A stretch of 64,000 bases of DNA. Origin: Hyperoodon ampullatus (lineage: Eukaryota; Chordata; Mammalia; Artiodactyla; Ziphiidae). This document shows, one piece after another, positions 58,200-64,000 of this stretch. The position numbers were made by a program, and so were the translations under genes. Below the pieces are notes generated by a model. The model ran no database searches. It saw only the letters and a program-made list of their open reading frames with translations, and was not told the origin of the DNA. Where the stretch lies: assembly GCA_949752795.1 (NCBI GenBank), contig OX457062.1, forward strand, positions 93,609,777 to 93,673,776, read 5' to 3'. Numbering within the stretch: the first letter of the stretch is position 1; each line of letters starts with the position of its first letter.

Positions 58200-58300
58200 A
58201 TCAAATTCTCCTGCTTCCTGACTGAGTGACCTTGGGCATATCTTGGCCCATCTGAGGGAGGATCTTTTCCTCCTTTGTCATAGGAAATGGGTCATCTCCT
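58200..58300 (+). repeat. MIR SINE fragment (weak)
   Basis: 'ctgcttcctgactgagtgaccttgggcatatcttgg' resembles the middle of MIR. Confidence 0.5.
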
Positions 58301-58429
58301 CTTCACAGGTTGTGGGGAGACTTCAGGGTAAGGGCCAGGGCTTTGTGGGGCATGCAGCATCCCTGGGGAGAGGACCCTGTCACCCTGTAGGGAACACTTG
58401 GCATCTCATCAGCGCCCACCCCATTACTC

Positions 58430-58552
58430 TCAAGTAGGGGTGCTCGAAGTGTGACTTCCCACCCCCCAGCTGCGTGCTAGAAGTCAGATTCCTGGGCCCC
58501 AATCCTGACAAACCACATCAGTCTCTGAGATGGACCTGGGGACCTCCATTGT
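58430..58552 (-). repeat. MER5A-like (hAT-Charlie) fragment
   Basis: 'ggtgctcgaagtgtgacttccc', 'tagaagtcagattcctgggcccc' and 'cacatcagtctctgagatgg' are diverged inverted MER5A phrases. Confidence 0.6.
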
Positions 58553-58554
58553 GA

Positions 58555-59330
58555 CAAAGCTTCCCAAGGATTTTCCTGCTTACTCAACATGGAGAATTGC
58601 TGTTCAGAAAGCACAGAGCCTAGCCCCGAAGTGTGGCAGGGCTAGGGAAGGCGGGGGAGAGACCCTTCCAGAAAACATGGGAGAAACCTGCAGAACTGCG
58701 TTCTGGTGGAACACAAGGGCTGCTTTTACTGAGTCCAGGCAGCTGCCCTGCTGTGTCTCTGACCTGCCTGCTTCCTCTGGAGCTGTAGCCTGAAACATGC
58801 CCCTCCCCCACTCCACCCTGTCCCACCCAGAGCCTTGCAGGGAGGGCTCCTGGGGACTCTAAGAAGAACTCAACAAAGCAATAATAACTTTCTCTTCAGA
58901 ACACAGGCTTTGGGAGTCCACTTGGCAGCTTCACCAGCCCATTCATTTTATTTATTGTATTTCATAAAGCTATGGATAGGACTTCCTATGCAAATGACTC
59001 CCAGATGAGATGCAAATTGGGATTCAGAGCCAAGAACCACCGTAGGTTTTGTTTTTCCTTTCTTTCTTTCTTCTTTTTTTTTTTCTTTTTAAATTGCAAT
59101 AGCACTGAGGCATCTCCTACCTGGTCCTCTGCCCTCTGCTCAGCAGCCTCCTGGCATGTGCTTCCCACAGGCAGCCACTGGGCAGGGCGCTGCTCCCTCC
59201 TGCCAGGCACCAGCTCTGAGCTTGCCACAGGAGAGCTGGTTAACTGCTGCACACAAGGTAAATCCAATGCAGGTAGGTTGCAAGGACACCTCTCTGCTAA
59301 ACTTGTACACTGCAAAAGCCTTGACTGCCC
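58555..59330. other. Unique GRIK4 intron with pyrimidine tract
   Basis: A T/C-only tract lies at 59046-59092. No exon or repeat family is otherwise recognised. Confidence 0.4.
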
Positions 59331-59334
59331 ATGT

Positions 59335-59548
59335 ATTTATTTGAGCCCTAAAGATCTAGGTTCAAATCCTGACACAACCACTAACCAGCTGTGTGACTCT
59401 GAGCAAACCACTTAATTTGTCTGAACTTCCATTTCATCATCTGTGATGAGGGTAACAATGCCTGCTTCCTGCCTTGATAAAGATTACATGGAATCATTTA
59501 TCTAAAGTACTCAGTACAGAATAGCTGATCAATAAGTTATGAGAGTAT
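59335..59548 (+). repeat. MIR SINE
   Basis: Forward MIR: 'ctaggttcaaatcctgacac', 'gctgtgtgactctgagcaaaccac' and 'cattt catcatctgtgatgagg', followed by 'ctaaagtactcagtacag'. Confidence 0.8.
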
Positions 59549-59611
59549 TTTAATAAAATGGAACATGGAGTACCCCCACTTTGAGGAGCTTGTGCTCTAG
59601 AAGACAGAATA

Positions 59612-61475
59612 ACAATTGCACCAAAAAGAATAAAATACCTAGGAATAAACTGAACCAAGGAGGTGAAAGACCTGTACACTGAAAACTATAATATGTCGAA
59701 CGAAATTGAAGACATGAAGAAATGGAAAGATATTCCATGCTAACGTCCATAGTACCTAAAGCAATCCACAGATTCAGTGAAATCCTTATCAAAATCCCAA
59801 TGACATTTTTCACAGAAATAGAACAAAAAACTCCTAAAATCTGTATGGAAACACAAAAGAACCCAAATAGCCAAATCAATTCCAAGAAAAAAGAACAAAA
59901 CTGGAGGTATCACACTCCCTGGTTTCAAATTATACTACAAAGCTATAATAGTCAAGGCTGCATGGTACTGGCAGAAACACAAGCACATAGATCAACAGAA
60001 CAGAACAGAGAATTCAAAAATATACCCATGCCTATATGATCAATCAACTTACAACAAAGGAGCCAAGAACATACAATAGAGAAAGGAAAGTCTCTTCAAT
60101 AAATGGTATTGGGAAAACTGGACAGCCACATGCAAAAGAATGAAACTAGACCACTATCTCACACCATACACATAAATTAACTCAAAATGGATTAAAGAAT
60201 TGAATGTAAGACCTGAAACCATAGAACTCCTAGAAGAAAACATGGACAATATGCTTTTTGACACTGGTGTTAGCAGTATCTTTTTGGATCTGTTTCCTCA
60301 GGAAGGGAAACACAAAAGCAAAAATAAACAAATGGCATTACGTCAAACTAAAAAGCTCCTACACAACAAAGGAAACCAGCAACAACAACAAAAATAACCT
60401 ACCAAACAAGAGAAGATCTTTGCAAATCATATATCTATAGGTGGTTAATAACCAAAATATATAAAGAACTCATACAACTCAACAACAAACAACCCGATTA
60501 AAAAATGGGCAGAGAATCTGAATAGACAGTTTTCCAAAGAAGACATACAGATGGCCAACAGGCACATGAAAAGATGTTAACATCACTACTTATTAGGGAA
60601 ATGCAAATCAAAACCACAGTGGGATATCACCTCAAACCCATTGGAATGGCTATTATCCAAAAGGCAAGAAGTGGGAATTCCCTGGCGGTCCAGTGGTTAG
60701 GACCCCATGCTTTCACTGCCTACCTGCCGAGGGCCTGGGGGGTTCAATCCCTGATCCCCCAGGCCACACACGTGGCCAAAAAAAAAAAAAAACAAAAAAA
60801 AAACCGGCAAGAAGAAACAAATGTTGAGAGGATGTAGAGAAAAGGGCATGTACACTGTACACTGTTGGTGGGCAGCCACTATGGAAAAGCATATGAGGAT
60901 TCCTCAAAAAATTAAGAGTAGAACTACCATATGACCCAGCTATTCCATTTCTAGGTATTTGTCCAAAAAATACTCCTTTGTCCATAGCAGCATTATTCAT
61001 AATAGCCAAGATATGAAAACAACCTAAATGTCCATTGACAGATGAATGGATAAAGAAGATGTGGTGTATATCTATATGGACTAAGCCGTTCAAAGAAGAT
61101 GAAATCCTGCCATTTGTGACAACAGAGATGGACCTTGAGGGTACTATGCTAAGTGAAATAAGTCAGAGGGAGGAAGATAAACATCTTATGATTTCACTCA
61201 TATGTGGAATACAAAAAAATAAATACATAAATGAACAAACAAAACAAAACAAAAACACATAGATACAGAGAACAGACTGGTGGTTAACAGAGGGGAAGGG
61301 GGTAGGGGAAGGGCAAATGGGTAAAGGAGGTCAAGTGTATGATAGTGGATGGAAACTTGACTTCTGGGGGTGTGCATGCGGTAGTGTATACAGAAGTCAA
61401 ATTAGAATATTGTACACGTGAAATTTATATAATGTTATAAACCGATGTTACCTCAATAAAAAAATTTCTTTTAGA
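59612..61475 (+). repeat. Mid-age L1, late ORF2 and 3' UTR, split by a CHR-1 SINE
   Basis: It starts in the ORF2 reverse-transcriptase/C-terminal part ('aaaaagaataaaatacctaggaataaac'), passes 'agctataatagtcaaggctgcatgg' and 'tttcactcatatgtggaatac', and ends 'cgatgttacctcaataaaaaaat'. Frames are broken throughout. Confidence 0.9.
60672..60805 (+). mobile_element. CHR-1-type tRNA-Glu SINE nested in L1
   Basis: 'gggaattccctggcggtccagtggttagg' to 'cacgtggcc', then an A-rich tail. The tRNA-like head with 'ggttcaatccctg' (B-box-like) is clear. The target duplication core is ggcaagaag at 60663-60671 and 60806-60814. It interrupts the L1 at 59612-61475. Confidence 0.88.
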
Positions 61476-61689
61476 AGTGAAAGGGAGAGGTTTCTAATCT
61501 GAAGATCCCTTTTCACCACTACAGAAGGGTCAGCGTGTACTAAGCCCGCGTCTCAATAATTTTTTTTCAAATCAATGAACATCTTTTTAATGCCTACTGT
61601 GCCTAAACCACCAGGAGAAACAAAGAGCCTCCACCCTCGTGTTCAGGAGCTTACCCCGCCCCTTTGTACAGAGCGGTACCAGCCTGGGG

Positions 61690-61835
61690 GTCAAGAGCAT
61701 CGCATCCTGGTCTCAATTCTGCCTCAAAGTAGCTGCATGAACTCCAGCAAATTCACTGCCCCTCTCAGTTTCCCTGCTCGTAGAATGAGGCGGCCACACC
61801 AGGACTCGGAGGCTCTGTCCAGTACTAACACCAGA
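61690..61835 (+). repeat. MIR SINE
   Basis: Forward MIR: 'ggtctcaattctgcctcaaagtagctgcatgaactccagcaaattcac' and 'ctcagtttccctgctcgtagaatgagg'. Confidence 0.65.
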
Positions 61836-62940
61836 TGCTCTACCCAACCTTCGGCCTCCCTTCTCTCCCCCAGCACAACCGAGAAAGCATGTTAACAAAT
61901 GGGTCTCGCACACGCAGTACACCAACTGTAACCTTGGGACCCGCTGCCAGACTGATTTCTCTTTTCCATCTGTCAGTAAAAAATTAATACAAATAAATTT
62001 TAAAATGGTTCTGAACCTTTTCGCCACCCCATCAGCCCTCCCGTGGAATCATGGCAAGGATGCCTTAGTGAGGACACCCTCACTAAGATCTGCAGAAGAC
62101 TGTGATGGTGGTGGAGAGGGTGGGGAAGTGTGGGAGGGGTCAACAAAAGTACCAGGGGCCAAGCACAGATATGATTCTGCCTACAGAAATCTCAAACCCG
62201 TGCAGCTCTCTCATTCCTGCTTAAATAACCCACCTCAGGCGAAAATCAATTTCCATTCCTTAGAGGTCCATAGACAAAGGAGGAGCTGGAGGCCTAAAAA
62301 CTTGAAAATAGCCAGAGAGCCAAAGCAAGTGAACTAAAAATAGGAATCCACTAAATTTTCAATCCGGGTGATGGGTGGTCAACTCCACATACGAGGTTGT
62401 TTGATTAAGAAGTTCTCAAGCTCTTTTGGTCTCCATTCCCCACTCAAATCCCAGGACACACACCAATGGTATGGACTGCTCAGAATTTGGTTAAAGGGCA
62501 TTCACATTTTCCTGGGAAAAATAGGGATGCTTTGTCAGAGGTACTGGGGAAGAAAGGCAGACTTCTATAACAACCCCAGCAGGTGGAAGGCTGCAGCTTG
62601 CCCAGCCTCTCCAGCTCCCAAAGGACCCTGGAAGACTCTCTGTCTGGTGGTTTCAACAGGAACCTTACCTTTTTCATGTGAAGAGCTAGAAGATATCTAT
62701 GAGATACTGAAATTCCCAGATGTGAGATATTACTGCCATCATCATAAGCGCTGACAAATATTAACAGAGGGGTCTACAGTGGGTAGCAGACACTGTGCCA
62801 TCCATTGTGGGGCATCTCAAAGAACAATAACCCATGATACCAATCCCCCAGCAGTTCATGACATAGGAGGGGGGACATAACAATTAATACAAAATAGAAA
62901 ATAAGTGACAAAGTGCCCAGGAGAGAGAAGCAAGGAGCTC
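61836..62940. other. Unique GRIK4 intron sequence
   Basis: No exon is recognised. Open frames of 100-130 codons (61713-62027 minus, 62368-62754 plus) have no family signature. A weak inverted L2 may lie near 62740-62890. Confidence 0.4.
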
Positions 62941-62944
62941 CGAG

Positions 62945-63065
62945 AGAGTCCCAAGACTTGAGTTCTTGCCCTGGTCTGCTGCCGGGCAAACTTGGAAAGG
63001 TGATTCTCGGGGGTCAGTTTCCCTTTGACGAATGAGAGTGTGGGACCAGATGATTTCTCATGGTA
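62945..63065 (+). repeat. MIR SINE fragment
   Basis: 'gacttgagttcttgccctgg', 'cttggaaaggtgattctcggg' and 'gtcagtttccctttgacgaatgag'. Confidence 0.55.
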
Positions 63066-63910
63066 ACCAGGGAGGGCTTGACAGAGGAAACAGGCTTGGG
63101 GTCCTACTGAGAATGATGAGTGGGAGTGAGGGGGAAGGGAGGGCATTCTCCAGCGGGAGAGAGCCAGACGCAAACACAGAGCCAGAAAAAACAAGGCACA
63201 TTTCATTCATTCATCTGTCATCCTCTTCACCAACTATTCATCACTCTCCCGTGTGCAGGTGCCTTCTAGACACAGGGGTCCCAGCCATATGGTCCCAGTG
63301 CCTGGGGGAAAAGAGGGGACATGGAATCTGTGGATTCCAGTGCCACCACGCATCTTCTTACCCAAGACACGTACCGAATTCTCTCTTCTCTCTGCAGACG
63401 CTTGGGCCTGCTTCTATCAAGGACAGATTTAAAGGTGATAAATAAAAGCAAGGAGAAAATGAGGTGCAAGAAGGAGACAGAATCAATTATTCCAAGTAAA
63501 TTAAAAGTGCTCGGCAGGGGGTGGCAGGAGATGGAAGGAGGAAGGCGGACGCTTGAGGAGGCTGAGGAGGGAGGTGGGATGACCTGTCAGCGTTCCCTGA
63601 GACCACCTTGGAGACACACAAACACCCCAACCGGGCTTTGGAGGTGAATGGAAAGGCTGAAGCCTGGCCCTCGGAGCAGAATCACATTCCCCGATGGTGC
63701 TTCTTACAGAGGATATTGAATTAGCTACAATAATCCATACAGGTGCCTGGCGCGGGGTAGCAGTGATAAGCTTAATTAAACCATTTAGTGACTGGATCAT
63801 GAGCTTGGGTTATAGTTAAGTTCATGCATCTTGTTAAGGATTCAAACCCACATGGCCCTCACCCTGGGTCTTATGTGAAAAGCATAGTTGGAGAGGGTGA
63901 GGCGTGAGAA
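63066..63910. other. Unique GRIK4 intron sequence
   Basis: No exon or repeat family is recognised. Overlapping frames on both strands are without signature. Confidence 0.4.
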
Positions 63911-63915
63911 CTAGG

Positions 63916-63916
63916 T

Positions 63917-63945
<29 letters not shown>
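63916..63945. repeat. (GT)n microsatellite
   Basis: About fifteen uninterrupted GT units, followed by an imperfect continuation. Confidence 0.95.
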
Positions 63946-63949
<4 letters not shown>

Positions 63950-64000
63950 TTGTGCACACAAAGATGTTGTACCAGGCCCTGTGCCCACTTCTGGAAACTG

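Larger units (their letters stand above)
10042..64000 (-). other. GRIK4: GRIK4 intron upstream of the recognised exon (partial)
   Basis: This is at least 54 kb of intron before the exon. The preceding coding exon should carry the signal peptide and end in a split Ala codon; I did not find it, so it should lie to the right of the window. GRIK4 is known to be a very large gene with long 5' introns, which fits. A short untranslated or alternative first exon could be hidden here, since it would have no coding signature. Confidence 0.75.

Noticed and set aside
10051..64000. Search for the GRIK4 signal-peptide exon
   Set aside because: No minus-strand segment encoding the expected hydrophobic leader ending in a split Ala codon was found by eye.
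1..64000. Ruminant origin
   Set aside because: No BovB or Bov-tA repeats were seen, whereas several CHR-type SINEs and cetacean-like L1 ends are present.
1..64000. CRISPR arrays, bacterial operons, tRNA or rRNA genes
   Set aside because: None are present. The only tRNA-like sequences are the heads of SINEs (CHR, MIR).

Overview
The window is a piece of a mammalian nuclear genome, most likely a cetacean (probably a toothed whale). Three tRNA-Glu-derived SINEs of the CHR type (CHR-2-like at 1105-1314 and 21600-21810, CHR-1-like at 60672-60803) and young L1 3' ends of the cetartiodactyl type support this. I saw no BovB or Bov-tA repeats, which argues against a ruminant. The L1, L2, MIR, MLT1/MLT2 and MER layers are the usual mammalian ones.

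Only one protein-coding exon was recognised: 9877-10041 on the minus strand. It encodes the start of the mature amino-terminal domain of the kainate receptor subunit GluK4 (GRIK4, KA1), has AG/GT splice sites, and is flanked by phase-1 introns on both sides. The window therefore lies inside the very large GRIK4 gene, transcribed right to left. Positions 1-9876 belong to the following intron and 10042-64000 to the preceding one. I found neither the signal-peptide exon nor the next coding exon.

Layout: 1-9.8 kb is intron with MIR, L2, a CHR-2 SINE and L1 3' ends, plus a perfect palindromic RFX X-box at 3166-3179. The region 9.9-20 kb holds the exon, nested L1 ends and three MLT1 LTRs. The region 20-34 kb is dominated by L2, with MER20, MER5A, a hAT-like element and another MLT1 LTR. 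The region 34-42 kb is a minus-strand L1/HAL1-like mosaic next to an MLT2 LTR. The region 42-46 kb has MIR, L2 and a small retro-inserted segment. The region 46.17-52.07 kb is a near full-length, inactive L1. The region 52-64 kb is mostly unique intron with two more old L1 3' ends.

The most notable structure is at 46174-52069. The 5' end of the L1 is joined to a 245-bp sense fragment of what I recognise as the 5' UTR and first 25 codons of ATG4C. Both parts lie together inside one diverged 18-bp target-site duplication, so the ATG4C-L1 chimera appears to have been inserted as a single unit.
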